NCBI RefSeq assembly: GCF_022531965.1 | Contig: NZ_CP092831.1 | Coordinates: forward strand, 1,950,001 to 2,014,000 | Direction: 5' to 3' | Source: Paenibacillus peoriae | GTDB lineage: Bacteria > Bacillota > Bacilli > Paenibacillales > Paenibacillaceae | Length of the DNA stretch: 64,000 bases | In this document: positions 1 to 9,447 of the stretch, one piece after another | Position numbering within the stretch: position 1 is the stretch's first letter | How the letters are laid out: the number at the start of each line of letters is the position of its first letter | The notes under the pieces: model-generated | Databases searched by the model: none | What the model was told of the DNA's origin: nothing | The model's input: the letters and a program-made list of their open reading frames with translations, nothing else | Translations under genes and position numbers: made by a program

Positions 1-1095
1 GCATTCGATCCGGCCGTTAAACAACTTCCGGCGCTTGTCTGCTTTACGGCCCCAATAATGCTCAAATTGCTTGGTGGAGCTGATGGCAAAGAAGGACCAG
101 GTCTTCATTTCGGCTGCCGTGCGTGCGAGTGAACGGATCAGCTTTTCCACCTCGGATTGTTCGCTCAGTCTCTCGCCATAAGGTGGGTTTGTAATCATCA
201 CACCATATTGTCCTTCGAGTCTGACTTTAGTTACAGGCATCACTTTAAGAGGGATGTCTTTAGCAAAGCCTGCTGCTTTTACAGCTGCCTCAGCAACTTG
301 TATGGCATTTGGATCGATATCGCTACCTGCAATTTCAAAAGGAATGTCATCGCGGGTCAAATCCATCGCCTCGTCGCGAGCCTGATCCCATAATTCTCTG
401 CCAATGACAGGCCAGTCTTCCGAGTTAAAGGTACGTCTCAGTCCTGGCGCAATATTCCAGGCTTGCATGGCAGCTTCGACCAATAAAGTACCGGAACCGC
501 AGCATGGGTCATAGAAGGGGCGGTCCGGGCTCCAGCGACTAAGCTGAATAAGAGCAGAAGCCATCGTTTCTTTGAGGGGCGCCTCTGTAACGAGCTTACG
601 GTAGCCGCGTTTGTGCAGTCCTGGACCGGTTGTATCAAGCGTCAGCAACGCACGATCATTCAATAGAATGACCTCAATGACGTAACGAGGGCCATCTTCA
701 GCAAACCAATCTGTGTGGTAGGTTTCCTTGAGCTTCTCTACAATCGCCTTCTTGACGATTCCCTGACTGGCTGGTACGCTACTAAGCTGTGATTTGTGCG
801 AACGTCCCTCTACGGGGAATTCACCATCTACAGGAATCCAATCCTGCCAGGGTAATGCTTTGGTACCCTCGAACAGCTCATCGAAGGTTGTTGCAGCAAA
901 TTCACCCATTTTAATAAGTACGCGGTCTGATGTGCGAAGCCACAGGTTACACCGGCATATATCCATATAATCTCCGGTAAAAACGACGCGGCCGTTTTCG
1001 ACGGTTAGATCTTCGTACCCGAGTTCTCTGAGTTCTCGGGCCACGACGGCCTCAAGTCCCATTGGCGCAGTTGCAATTAGTTGCAGTTGAGTCAT
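1..1095 (-). CDS. THUMP-domain class I SAM-dependent RNA methyltransferase, 3' end cut by window edge
   Basis: The minus frame is open from an ATG at 1095 to base 1, giving 365 codons with no stop. The N-terminal half (MTQLQLIATAPMGLEAVVAR) matches the ferredoxin-like/THUMP RNA-binding module of the YpsC/RlmL family. The second half carries the SAM-binding motif DPCCGSGTLLVEA and the catalytic NPPYGERL motif of N2-guanine methyltransferases. The visible end, KLFNGRIEC, resembles the last strand of YpsC proteins, so only about 10-15 residues should be missing. By family it would methylate a guanine in 23S rRNA; the exact site cannot be told from sequence. It reads away from the O-methyltransferase gene at 1253. 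Confidence 0.9.
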   Translation of the reverse strand, partial: MTQLQLIATAPMGLEAVVARELRELGYEDLTVENGRVVFTGDYMDICRCNLWLRTSDRVLIKMGEFAATTFDELFEGTKALPWQDWIPVDGEFPVEGRSHKSQLSSVPASQGIVKKAIVEKLKETYHTDWFAEDGPRYVIEVILLNDRALLTLDTTGPGLHKRGYRKLVTEAPLKETMASALIQLSRWSPDRPFYDPCCGSGTLLVEAAMQAWNIAPGLRRTFNSEDWPVIGRELWDQARDEAMDLTRDDIPFEIAGSDIDPNAIQVAEAAVKAAGFAKDIPLKVMPVTKVRLEGQYGVMITNPPYGERLSEQSEVEKLIRSLARTAAEMKTWSFFAISSTKQFEHYWGRKADKRRKLFNGRIEC

Positions 1096-1252
1096 TAAAC
1101 GTATTCACTCCGTCCCCATAATCATGTAAGCTTGGTTCAATCCCTATAGTATAGGTCATTGTACTCGAAGAGACAAATCATTAAGGTAAAAAATTTACGA
1201 AGGACACCACGTCCTACCTGCGTTATGATTAAGCAATAAGGAGAGATGAATC

Positions 1253-1897
1253 GTGGAAATTACACCCAATATGACGCCTGAACAATATGTAGACCAGCTG
1301 GTACAAGAGGATGAAGCACTTCGCAGTATTAGGGAGGCTATCGTTAAAGAAGGTATGCCGGAAGTATCCGTTGCCCATCCTTATGGAAAACTGTTGACCT
1401 TTCTAATTGAAGTATCTGGCGCACAGCATGTACTGGAAATCGGCGCATTAGGCGGCTACAGTGGATTATGTCTGGCCCGTGGGTTGGGAGAAAAGGGCCG
1501 TATTGTGTCACTGGAGCTGAAAGAAACGTACGCAGCGCTGGCACATCGACATATGGAAAACAATGGCTACGGTGACCGTGTCGAATATCGTATTGGACCC
1601 GCAGCGGACAGCTTGAAAGAACTTCAGGAAGAGGGAAGAACTTTCGATTTTTTCTTCATTGATGCAGATAAGGAAAATTACCCAGTATATCTGGAGTATG
1701 CGATTGCTCTGGCGAATCCAGGTGCCATTATTGCGGGAGACAACTGTTTCCTTCGCGGACGGACGCTGAATACGGATAAGAACGGCCCTGCCGTCCAGGC
1801 CGTGAGACGTTTTAACGAAACGATAGCAACAGATCCGCGGCTGGTCAGCACGCTTTTGCCAGCTTACGATGGATTGGCGCTAGCTCGAGTTAAATAG
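1253..1897 (+). CDS. O-methyltransferase, caffeoyl-CoA OMT type (YrrM-like)
   Basis: 214 residues. The GTG start follows AAGGAGA by about 8 nt. The protein has the class I SAM fold of the Methyltransf_3 family: motif I VLEIGALGGYSGLCLARG around residues 62-79, and the metal/substrate motif DFFFIDADKENYP around 131-143. Members methylate hydroxyl groups of small aromatic molecules or, in some bacteria, wobble uridine derivatives of tRNA (TrmR/YrrM). The length and lack of a signal peptide fit a soluble enzyme. It stands alone: the gene on its left is divergent and the one on its right converges on it, so context gives no substrate. Confidence 0.88.
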   Translation: MEITPNMTPEQYVDQLVQEDEALRSIREAIVKEGMPEVSVAHPYGKLLTFLIEVSGAQHVLEIGALGGYSGLCLARGLGEKGRIVSLELKETYAALAHRHMENNGYGDRVEYRIGPAADSLKELQEEGRTFDFFFIDADKENYPVYLEYAIALANPGAIIAGDNCFLRGRTLNTDKNGPAVQAVRRFNETIATDPRLVSTLLPAYDGLALARVK

Positions 1898-1927
1898 CGT
1901 TCATTCCCCATGTATAGCTATCTATAC

Positions 1928-1973
1928 AAAAAAGAACCTCCTTGTCCACTATAGCGTGGGCAAGGAGGTTCTT
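1928..1973 (-). terminator. Rho-independent terminator for the MFS gene
   Basis: A 16-bp stem (1932-1947 with 1958-1973, one G-T pair) has a 10-nt loop. On the minus strand it is followed by a run of six T. It lies between two convergent genes. The plus-strand side lacks a T run, so it serves mainly the minus-strand gene. Confidence 0.85.
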
Positions 1974-2009
1974 GTCTGTTAAGGTGGGCTTGTCTTACCT
2001 GAAGGTTTC

Positions 2010-3230
2010 TTACCTGAAATCAGGCGTAGCCTTACGATCAAAAAGCTTCATGCGTACCCAGAATATGTTGACGATTAACAGGACACCTGACATGATAAAC
2101 AGTCCTTCGATGCCGATAAACCCGGATAGCACCCCGCCAATGACAGCACCCAGCATATTCCCAAGCGCGAGCGAGCTGGTATTGAAGCCGAAAGAACGAC
2201 TTTCCATTCCTTCCGGTGTATACGTGCGAATCAGCGCATTTACGCTTGGTAGCAGACCGCCCATAAATACACCCATGAAAAAACGGATAATGACAAGTTG
2301 CCACACTTCATTGACAAAAGCCTGCGGAATGAGCATAACCGCCGTTCCGAGCAGTGCAATGGTCAAGATCTTGTGCGCTCCTATCTTGTCACTCAATCTT
2401 CCAAGGAGCGGTGCAGCAATCATATTGGATACGCCTGTTATAGCTGTAACGAAGCCGGCAATCAGCGCAATTCCTTCTGCCGACCCATACAGTTTTTGCA
2501 CATATAACGGCAGCAGAGATACCGTACTGATCATGGCAAATTGGAGCAGAAACGTTACGGTGAACAAAGCCGGAAGCTGGGGCGTATGGCTTAGCTCCTT
2601 TAATCCGGCAAGAACCGAAATTTGCGGTGTGCGTGCGGCTTCCGCTTTACTGAAATTTTCTTTAACCAGAAACATTGCAATGAGTGAGGCTATAAAAATC
2701 AGAGCGCCTGTAATATAAAAAATCGGTCTGAATCCGACCCAATCAGCCAAAAATCCGCCTAGCAGAGGACCGAGAATCGTGCCGGCCATCTGACCGGATT
2801 GCATAATCCCCATAGCGAATCCGGTTCGCTCTTTGGGAGTGGTACCCGATACTAGGGAAATCGATGCCGGATTGAAACCCGAAATCGTACCGTTCAGCAG
2901 GCGAAGCGCCAGCAGTTGCCACGGATGGGTGACCAAACCCATACATCCGATGACCAAAGCCATACCAAAGCCTGAGCGAAGCAGCATGACTTTACGTCCA
3001 TATCGGTCAGCCAGCTTGCCCCACAAAGGCTGGAACATAAATGAGGTCAAAAAGTTAGCGGCAAAAATAACTCCAGCCCATAGACCAATATCGTGCTCTC
3101 CCTTCACATGAAGGTCCTGAGCCAGATACAGGGCGAGGAACGGAGTAATCATCGTAATACCCGCATTGACCAGAAACTGACCGAACCAAAGCACAATGAG
3201 ATTGATTTTCCACGTCTCCCACGTTTTCAA
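2010..3230 (-). CDS. MFS transporter, DHA1 drug-efflux type (MdtG-like)
   Basis: 406 residues with about 12 hydrophobic segments. The loop 2-3 signature GKLADRYGRKVMLLR lies around residue 70-85, and its second-half counterpart GRLSDKIGAHK around 275-285, as in major facilitator drug:H+ antiporters. The segment GTILGPLLGGFLADWVGFRP has the motif C pattern of the DHA1 family. By family it exports small toxic compounds across the cytoplasmic membrane; the substrate cannot be read from sequence. The ATG lies just after GAAAGCAC-type weak Shine-Dalgarno bases, so a nearby alternative start is possible. It is transcribed divergently from hemE and ends at a strong terminator. Confidence 0.85.
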   Translation of the reverse strand: MKTWETWKINLIVLWFGQFLVNAGITMITPFLALYLAQDLHVKGEHDIGLWAGVIFAANFLTSFMFQPLWGKLADRYGRKVMLLRSGFGMALVIGCMGLVTHPWQLLALRLLNGTISGFNPASISLVSGTTPKERTGFAMGIMQSGQMAGTILGPLLGGFLADWVGFRPIFYITGALIFIASLIAMFLVKENFSKAEAARTPQISVLAGLKELSHTPQLPALFTVTFLLQFAMISTVSLLPLYVQKLYGSAEGIALIAGFVTAITGVSNMIAAPLLGRLSDKIGAHKILTIALLGTAVMLIPQAFVNEVWQLVIIRFFMGVFMGGLLPSVNALIRTYTPEGMESRSFGFNTSSLALGNMLGAVIGGVLSGFIGIEGLFIMSGVLLIVNIFWVRMKLFDRKATPDFR

Positions 3231-3408
3231 TGTGCTTTCACTTCCTTTCTGCCCATTCTCATCCTGTTGTAAATCCTACGTATCAACGCATAACTTCTCC
3301 GGAGCTTTAAAAAAAGCCATTTCTCTAGTATAGCACACTTCATTGAAACTTTATCCAAATGTCATGGGTTTGTCATGGTTTGTTCGAGAGCTACGGTTGT
3401 TACGACTC

Positions 3409-3436
3409 TTGAAAAAGGGCATAATTAAAATATAGT
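3409..3436 (+). promoter_or_regulatory. Putative sigma-A promoter of the hemEHY operon
   Basis: TTGAAA (3409-3414) and TATAGT (3431-3436) are separated by 16 nt and lie 30 nt before the hemE start. This is consensus matching by eye. Confidence 0.55.
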
Positions 3437-3465
3437 ATTTATGATTCGAACTGGAGGCTGAAGTC

Positions 3466-4512
3466 ATGACCTACAATGATACTTTTATCCGCGCTTGCCG
3501 CAAGCAAGCTGTGGATCATATTCCCGTATGGTACATGCGGCAGGCCGGAAGGTATGACCCTGAGTATCGCAAAATTAAAGAAAAATACACGTTGCTTGAG
3601 ATATGCCGCCAGCCCGAGTTGGCCGCAGAAGTGACTTTAATGCCCGTGCGCAAGCTCGGGGTGGACGCTGCAATTTTATATTCTGATATTATGAATCCGG
3701 TGGCCTCGCTAGGGGTTGATTTTGATATTGTCAAAAATATTGGACCGGTTATTGATAATCCGATCCGGTCAGCTGCAGACGTAGACAAGTTGCGTCCAAT
3801 TGATGTGGAACGCGATTTGGGTCATATTTTGGAAACGATCCGCATTTTGGACCGTGAACTGAACGTGCCATTGATTACGTTCGCTGGAGCGCCTTTTACC
3901 ATTGCAAGCTATTTAATAGAAGGAAGACCCTCCAAAGGATATATTCGCACCAAAGCGATGATGTATGGAGAGCCTGAGTTGTGGCATCGCCTGATGGATA
4001 AGCTAGGGGACATGGTTATTACATACGTGCGAGCTCATATCGCTAATGGCGGTAAGGCTTTTCAATTGTTTGATAGTTGGGTAGGTGCGCTCTCGCCCTA
4101 TGATTTTCAAACTTTTGTGCTGCCGACTATCACACGTATTTTTCATGAATTATCTGATCTGGATGTACCTAAAATTTATTTTCCGGGCGTAAGCTCTGGT
4201 GAATTGCTCCCACACTTGAATGGGTTAAAAGCCGATGTGATTGGACTGGACTGGCGGGTAAGTATACCTGAAGGACGTCGTCGCTTGGGCAACGGTTTTG
4301 GTGTACAGGGAAATCTGGATCCTTATGTGCTTACTGCGCCAATCGATGTTATCAAGCAGTATGCGAAAACCATTGTAGATGAAGGTATCTTGGAGCCGGG
4401 TTACATTTTCAATCTCGGTCACGGTTTATTTCCTGAAGCCTCGCTAGATAAGCTAAGAGAGCTTACTGATTATGTACATGAGTATTCCCACTCGATTTTG
4501 TCAAAGAATTAA
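3466..4512 (+). CDS. hemE: Uroporphyrinogen decarboxylase HemE
   Basis: 348 residues, the usual length. It converts uroporphyrinogen III to coproporphyrinogen III in the cytoplasm by removing four acetate carboxyls. The N-terminal signature VWYMRQAGRYDPEYR (about residues 22-36) holds the substrate-binding arginines, and SDIMNPV holds the catalytic aspartate. The segment APFTIASYLIEG is also typical. The ATG follows GGAGG. It is the first gene of a hemE-hemH-hemY operon, the order known from Bacillus subtilis. Confidence 0.97.
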   Translation: MTYNDTFIRACRKQAVDHIPVWYMRQAGRYDPEYRKIKEKYTLLEICRQPELAAEVTLMPVRKLGVDAAILYSDIMNPVASLGVDFDIVKNIGPVIDNPIRSAADVDKLRPIDVERDLGHILETIRILDRELNVPLITFAGAPFTIASYLIEGRPSKGYIRTKAMMYGEPELWHRLMDKLGDMVITYVRAHIANGGKAFQLFDSWVGALSPYDFQTFVLPTITRIFHELSDLDVPKIYFPGVSSGELLPHLNGLKADVIGLDWRVSIPEGRRRLGNGFGVQGNLDPYVLTAPIDVIKQYAKTIVDEGILEPGYIFNLGHGLFPEASLDKLRELTDYVHEYSHSILSKN

Positions 4513-4543
4513 ACCATTAGAAATGTTAAGAGGTGATCTGCTA

Positions 4544-5485
4544 ATGAAAACCAAAGTGGGTGTACTGGTTATGTCCTACGGGACGCCAGAAAGTCTGGAT
4601 CAGGTGGAAGCCTACTATACACATATCCGTCGCGGTAATGCTCCCTCGCCGGAGCAGCTAAAGGAATTAAAGGATCGTTATGAAGCTATTGTGGGCGGTG
4701 TGTTTCCGCTGCGTCAGAATACGGATCGGCAGGTTCAAAACCTGCAGGAAACCCTAAATCGGGAAAATCGCAACCCGGACATTGAATTTGCCTGTTATCA
4801 GGGACTCAAACATGCGAAACCGTTTATTGAGGACGGTGTGGAAGCCATGGTGCAAGATGGCATTCGTGCTGCGGTGGGTGTCGTGCTGGCTCCGCATTAT
4901 TCCGTTATGAGTGTAGGCACTTATATTAAGCGCGCACAGGCTAAGGCACAGGAACTGGATCTGGCCATATCATTTGTGGAGAGCTATTATCTTCATCCAA
5001 AGTTGATTAAGACGCTAACTGAGCGTGTGAACGCCAAGCTGGCGCTTTTTGAAGAAGCTGGAGCCAAGCGGGATGAGGTTCGTGTTCTATTTAGTGCGCA
5101 CAGCTTGCCTGAGCGGATTTTGGCTATGGGTGATCCTTATGTAGAGCAATTAATGGCTACTTCGCAGGCTGTTGCGGACAAGGCGGGGATTACCAACTGG
5201 CAGTTTACGTGGCAAAGCGCCGGTCGTACAGCAGAACCATGGCTGGGGCCAGACATTTTGGATACCATGCACAGTCTTAAAGAGGAGCAAGTGGAGTATG
5301 TGCTGGCTGCACCAGTTGGCTTTGTTTCTGATCACTTAGAGGTGTTATACGATCTGGATATTGAAGCACAGGCTTTGGCGAAGGAATTGGATATGCGTTT
5401 TCAGCGTATTGATTCACTCAACAGTGATCCACTGTATATGGAGACGCTTAGTGATGTCATCATAGACCAATGGAAAAAGGGATGA
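4544..5485 (+). CDS. hemH: Coproporphyrin/protoporphyrin ferrochelatase HemH (CpfC)
   Basis: 313 residues from the ATG at 4544, which has AGAGGTGAT about 6 nt upstream. The open frame extends back into hemE, but the upstream ATG at 4472 has no ribosome site and would make the protein too long. The conserved histidine lies in FSAHSLPERI and the conserved glutamate in FVSDHLEVLYDLD. In Firmicutes this enzyme inserts iron into coproporphyrin III rather than protoporphyrin IX (coproporphyrin-dependent pathway), with HemQ completing heme. HemQ is not in this window. The gene lies 31 nt after hemE and 7 nt before hemY. Confidence 0.96.
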   Translation: MKTKVGVLVMSYGTPESLDQVEAYYTHIRRGNAPSPEQLKELKDRYEAIVGGVFPLRQNTDRQVQNLQETLNRENRNPDIEFACYQGLKHAKPFIEDGVEAMVQDGIRAAVGVVLAPHYSVMSVGTYIKRAQAKAQELDLAISFVESYYLHPKLIKTLTERVNAKLALFEEAGAKRDEVRVLFSAHSLPERILAMGDPYVEQLMATSQAVADKAGITNWQFTWQSAGRTAEPWLGPDILDTMHSLKEEQVEYVLAAPVGFVSDHLEVLYDLDIEAQALAKELDMRFQRIDSLNSDPLYMETLSDVIIDQWKKG

Positions 5486-5492
5486 GGACATA

Positions 5493-6938
5493 ATGGAGCA
5501 AAGGTTACGTAATATTGTAATTGTAGGCGGAGGCTTGACCGGGCTTAGCACTGCTTTTTATACACGAAAAATGTACAAAGAAGCTGGCTACACACCTCGA
5601 ATTACGCTGGTGGAGAAAGCATCCGTGCTGGGCGGAAAAATTGAAACACTGCATAAAGATGGTTTTGTGATTGAAAAGGGGCCAGATTCCTTTCTGGCCC
5701 GTAAAACGGCCATGATAGACCTGGCAAAAGAGCTGGAGCTGGATCATGAACTGGTGAGCACGAATCCTGAGGCTAAAAAGACATACATTTTGCATGAAGG
5801 ACAGCTTCATCCGATGCCCCCTGGACTGGTGCTGGGGATTCCAACGGAGCTGAAACCCTTTTTGCGCAGCGGCTTGATCTCTTTAGGCGGGAAAATGCGG
5901 GCTATGATGGATTTTGTCATTCCGCCTCGCCGTGTACCGGGAGATGAGGCGTTGGGTGATTTTATTGAACGCCGACTTGGCAAAGAAGTGCTAGAAAATG
6001 TAACCGAACCACTACTGGCAGGGATTTATGCTGCCAACATGAAGACACTAAGTTTGCAAGCGACCTTCCCACAATTTGCTGAGGTAGAGAAGCAATACGG
6101 AAGTCTCATTCACGGAATGATGACAGGTCGAAAACCAGCTGAAACACATACGGGTACGAAAAAAAGCGCCTTTTTGACCTTCCGTCAAGGCTTGCAAAGT
6201 TTGGTGCATGCGTTACTGAATGATTTGTATGACTGTGATTTACGCACCGGTATTGCTGTTACAAAATTCACAAAGACACCGCCAAGTGAAGGCAGCCCAT
6301 ATCGCGTTATGCTGGACAATGGAGAGATGCTGGAGGCGGATGATATTTTTGTAACGACTCCCAACTTTGCTGCTGCGCCGCTATTGCGAGATCATGTCAA
6401 TGTGGCTGCACTGGAAGCTGTTAATTACGTCTCCGTAGCAAACGTGGTCCTAGCCTTCGATAAAACAGATATTGAGAACGTCTTTGACGGTTCTGGTTTT
6501 CTGGTTCCTCGTAAAGAAGGACGCAGCGTGACCGCTTGTACATGGACGTCTGCCAAGTGGCTTCATACCAGCCCAGATGATAAGGTGCTGTTGCGCTGTT
6601 ATGTAGGGCGAGCAGGAGCTGAAGACACTGTAGAGTTACCGGATGATGAGTTGATTGGACTGGTACGTAAGGATCTGAAAGAGATGATGGGAGTTACAGC
6701 GACTCCGTTGTTCACGGAAATTACACGTCTTCGCAATTCCATGCCGCAATATCCGGTAGGGCACCCGCAGGCTATAGCTGATTTGCGTGAAGAGTTACGC
6801 ACTGAGATGCCGGGAGTGTATGTGTTGGGCGCTGGCTATGATGCAATTGGCTTACCGGATTGCATCCGTCAGGCTAAGGAATGGGCCTCCAATGCCGTCC
6901 AAACGACACAACAGGAAGCAGTCAAGGTACAGGTGTAA
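5493..6938 (+). CDS. hemY: Coproporphyrinogen III oxidase (HemY/CgoX)
   Basis: 481 residues. The FAD-binding dinucleotide fold IVIVGGGLTGLSTAFYTRK is at residues 8-26, followed by EKASVLGGKIET. The C-terminal FAD motif GAGYDAIGLPDCIRQA is also present, so the enzyme is full length. It oxidises coproporphyrinogen III to coproporphyrin III with oxygen at the membrane face; older annotation calls it protoporphyrinogen oxidase. The start is 7 nt after the hemH stop with only a weak GATGAGG site, which suggests translational coupling. It is the last gene of the operon. Confidence 0.95.
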   Translation: MEQRLRNIVIVGGGLTGLSTAFYTRKMYKEAGYTPRITLVEKASVLGGKIETLHKDGFVIEKGPDSFLARKTAMIDLAKELELDHELVSTNPEAKKTYILHEGQLHPMPPGLVLGIPTELKPFLRSGLISLGGKMRAMMDFVIPPRRVPGDEALGDFIERRLGKEVLENVTEPLLAGIYAANMKTLSLQATFPQFAEVEKQYGSLIHGMMTGRKPAETHTGTKKSAFLTFRQGLQSLVHALLNDLYDCDLRTGIAVTKFTKTPPSEGSPYRVMLDNGEMLEADDIFVTTPNFAAAPLLRDHVNVAALEAVNYVSVANVVLAFDKTDIENVFDGSGFLVPRKEGRSVTACTWTSAKWLHTSPDDKVLLRCYVGRAGAEDTVELPDDELIGLVRKDLKEMMGVTATPLFTEITRLRNSMPQYPVGHPQAIADLREELRTEMPGVYVLGAGYDAIGLPDCIRQAKEWASNAVQTTQQEAVKVQV

Positions 6939-6950
6939 ATGTTCGATAAT

Positions 6951-6985
6951 GAACCCTTCGCGATCCAGGCGAGGGGTTCTATTTA
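6951..6985 (+). terminator. Terminator of hemEHY
   Basis: An 11-bp stem (6951-6961 with 6969-6979, one G-T pair) has a 7-nt loop and is followed by a T-rich tail TATTTATATT. Confidence 0.7.
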
Positions 6986-7075
6986 TATTGAAATTTGATA
7001 TATAATGGAGAAGGTGTAAAGTTCGCCAGCTAATAAAGAAGTTATGCAAATGCAATAGCATAGAAGGAGTGAAGA

Positions 7076-8557
7076 ATGTACCCTCCCAGATCACAGCGAA
7101 ATGAAGGTCGCAAAAAAGCAAGAAAACCAAAAATAGGCAAGGCTTGGATCATTACAAATCTGGTCCTACTGCTTATGATTGTAGGTCTTTTCGGTTATTA
7201 TTACATATTTGAACACGACAACAGTGGCTCTCTTGCGGAAAATGCCGGGTATTCGCAAACGGAGAAGAAAATCCAAACAGGATCTGCTAGTGCAGATCGG
7301 TCTACTTCCTCGGTCAGTGAAAATGTTACAGCCTTGTCAAATAAACAGCTGGATGAAGGCCCCCATGCAGAAAATAAATTTGTCGACGATGAAACAAAGC
7401 AATCTGCTGCTTCAGACACAAGCAATCGTCCCGCGACAACGTCTGAAACAAATGCTCCCGAAGGCAGTTCCACAGGAGCAAAATTGTCCTCGGGGAAAGA
7501 CGGGCAAGCACAGAACGATACGTCCAATAAGGATATATACGACGGTAATCCATCCACCGATAAGGGAGGAACGGAGGATATAAAGAAATCCAAAACAGAC
7601 GGTGCAGACTCTCCGACAGTCACGCTTCACTTTGTAGGGGATGTGCAGTTTTCCGGTAAAGTTGAGCAGCGTTTGGAGCAGAATGGGTTTGATTTTCCGT
7701 ATCAATATCTCGGAAACTTGTTTCATAAAGACGATTTGACGATTGCCAATCTGGAAACGCCCGTGACAACGAATGGTGTGGGTGCGTTAAATAAAACGTA
7801 TGTGTATAAATCTTCGCCCAAAGCGTTAACTGCGTTGGCTGCGGCAGGGATAGACGCTGTCAATTTGGCCAACAATCACATTTTGGATCAGGGCACAGGC
7901 GGATTACTGGATACACTGAAATACCTGGATGAAAAGGGTATAGCCCATGCTGGAGCCGGACGTAATGCAAAAGAAGCATATGCACCGCATTATTTTGAAC
8001 GTAAAGGGATCAAAATTGCCTTGTTGGGGACTACACGTGTTATGCCTGAAGCCAACTGGAATGCGGGCGCCAAACAGCCCGGTGTAGCAGGAGCCTATGA
8101 TTCGACCGCTATCGTAAAGTCTATCCGTGAGGCACGAATGCAGGCCGATCTGGTGATTGTCATTACCCATTGGGGGAAGGAGCGCGCAACTGCACTTGAG
8201 CCCCATCAAACCGAGTTATCGCACGCTTTTATTGATGCTGGAGCTGATCTTGTCATTGGCGGTCATCCACATGTGCTTCAAGGGATGGAGCAATATAAAG
8301 GTAAATGGATTGCATACAGCACAGGCAATTTTATTTTTTCTAAATCAACGGTGCCAGCCACTTGGGATACAGCGATATTTCAGGCAACCTGTACCCGTAA
8401 AGGGGCTTGCGAGATGAAGCTGACTCCTTATCGGGCGGAGCTGGGTCAGCCGATCCCATTGAAGGATACGGAGGCCAGCAAAATTTTGCAGAGAGTGGCG
8501 GCACTGTCACCGGGAAATGTCTCGATTGGGACGGATGGTACAGTAAGTGCTCAATAG
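7076..8557 (+). CDS. CapA family protein (poly-gamma-glutamate capsule/PGA_cap fold), membrane anchored
   Basis: 493 residues. There is a basic N-terminus and one transmembrane helix at about residues 24-45 (AWIITNLVLLLMIVGLFGYY). A long Ser/Thr/Asp/Lys-rich linker of about 125 residues follows, then a PGA_cap metallophosphatase-like domain from about 180 to 440. Family motifs are LHFVGDVQFSG, NLANNHILDQG, ITHWGKE and GGHPHVLQGME. The domain faces the outside. CapA/PgsA proteins act in poly-gamma-glutamate polymer export, but no pgsB, pgsC or pgsE gene is next to it, so that role is not supported here. The start follows GAAGGAGTG. The genes downstream encode a phosphodiesterase and an FAH-fold hydrolase. 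Confidence 0.88.
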   Translation: MYPPRSQRNEGRKKARKPKIGKAWIITNLVLLLMIVGLFGYYYIFEHDNSGSLAENAGYSQTEKKIQTGSASADRSTSSVSENVTALSNKQLDEGPHAENKFVDDETKQSAASDTSNRPATTSETNAPEGSSTGAKLSSGKDGQAQNDTSNKDIYDGNPSTDKGGTEDIKKSKTDGADSPTVTLHFVGDVQFSGKVEQRLEQNGFDFPYQYLGNLFHKDDLTIANLETPVTTNGVGALNKTYVYKSSPKALTALAAAGIDAVNLANNHILDQGTGGLLDTLKYLDEKGIAHAGAGRNAKEAYAPHYFERKGIKIALLGTTRVMPEANWNAGAKQPGVAGAYDSTAIVKSIREARMQADLVIVITHWGKERATALEPHQTELSHAFIDAGADLVIGGHPHVLQGMEQYKGKWIAYSTGNFIFSKSTVPATWDTAIFQATCTRKGACEMKLTPYRAELGQPIPLKDTEASKILQRVAALSPGNVSIGTDGTVSAQ

Positions 8558-8638
8558 AATTTCGAAAGAAATTGTTAATATAGGAATTGACGGAATGAGC
8601 GTATGAGGGACTCCTTTGTGGATGGAGGTCATAACAAG

Positions 8639-9409
8639 ATGAATAATTTGTGTGTGGCTCACCGCGGTTTTTCGGGGATTGCTCCTGAGAACACGATGGC
8701 AGCCTTTCAGCTTGCGTTGGAGCAACCATTTGTACACTGGATTGAGCTGGATGTACAGCTGTCAAAGGACGGTGTTCCGGTGGTAATTCATGATTTTACA
8801 CTGGAGCGAACGACGAATGGTACAGGGAGAGTAAAGGATTCGGACTGGAAAGCATTGCAACAACTTGATGCTGGTAGCTGGAAAAGTGCAGAATACCGTG
8901 GAGAAATAATCCCCTCCCTCGCACAGGTGCTGGATTTATGTCGTGGCCGCGTATCGCTCAATATTGAGCTTAAAACAGCGGGAGATATGTATCCAGGACT
9001 GGAGAAAGCCGTACTCCGTGAAATTGCGATGAGAGGGATGGAGGGAGAGGTGGTATTAACCTCTTTTGAGCGTGCTGCATTACGCCGGGCTAAGGAGCTG
9101 TGTCCTGAGATCCGTACCGGATTGATTATTGACGCGCGTCCAGATGACTTGGCAAAGCAACTGGAACAGCTACAATGCACTTTTTTATCTATAGGCTATC
9201 CGCGTTTGGATCGAAACTTGATGAAAGATCTCACTGGACGCGGTATTACTGTCATGGCGTGGACGGTGGATGACCGCCGTATAATGCGGAAATTGGCCTC
9301 ATTGCATCCTGAATTGATGATTTGCACCAATTGGCCGGATCGCTGGGAACGGGTTTTTTTGCTTTCCAAGCATCGGATGTGGCACTATATACGTAAACTT
9401 ATACGTTAA
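8639..9409 (+). CDS. Glycerophosphodiester phosphodiesterase family protein
   Basis: 256 residues from the ATG at 8639, which follows GGAGG by 10 nt. An in-frame ATG at 8603 has no ribosome site. The GDPD signature VAHRGFSGIAPENT is at residues 6-19, giving the catalytic His and Arg, with the metal ligands in ELDVQLSKDG. NIELK and the second-half MAWTVDD also match the TIM-barrel family. It would hydrolyse glycerophosphodiesters to glycerol-3-phosphate and an alcohol. There is no signal peptide, so the enzyme is probably cytosolic. It lies 81 nt after the CapA gene and may share its transcript. Confidence 0.93.
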   Translation: MNNLCVAHRGFSGIAPENTMAAFQLALEQPFVHWIELDVQLSKDGVPVVIHDFTLERTTNGTGRVKDSDWKALQQLDAGSWKSAEYRGEIIPSLAQVLDLCRGRVSLNIELKTAGDMYPGLEKAVLREIAMRGMEGEVVLTSFERAALRRAKELCPEIRTGLIIDARPDDLAKQLEQLQCTFLSIGYPRLDRNLMKDLTGRGITVMAWTVDDRRIMRKLASLHPELMICTNWPDRWERVFLLSKHRMWHYIRKLIR

Positions 9410-9447
9410 TAATTGGACTACATACGCGGGAAGGGTGAAGGGTCGTA

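Noticed and set aside
1942..2718. 258-codon plus-strand open frame
   Set aside because: It is the antisense shadow of the MFS transporter, with no ribosome site and no recognisable domain.
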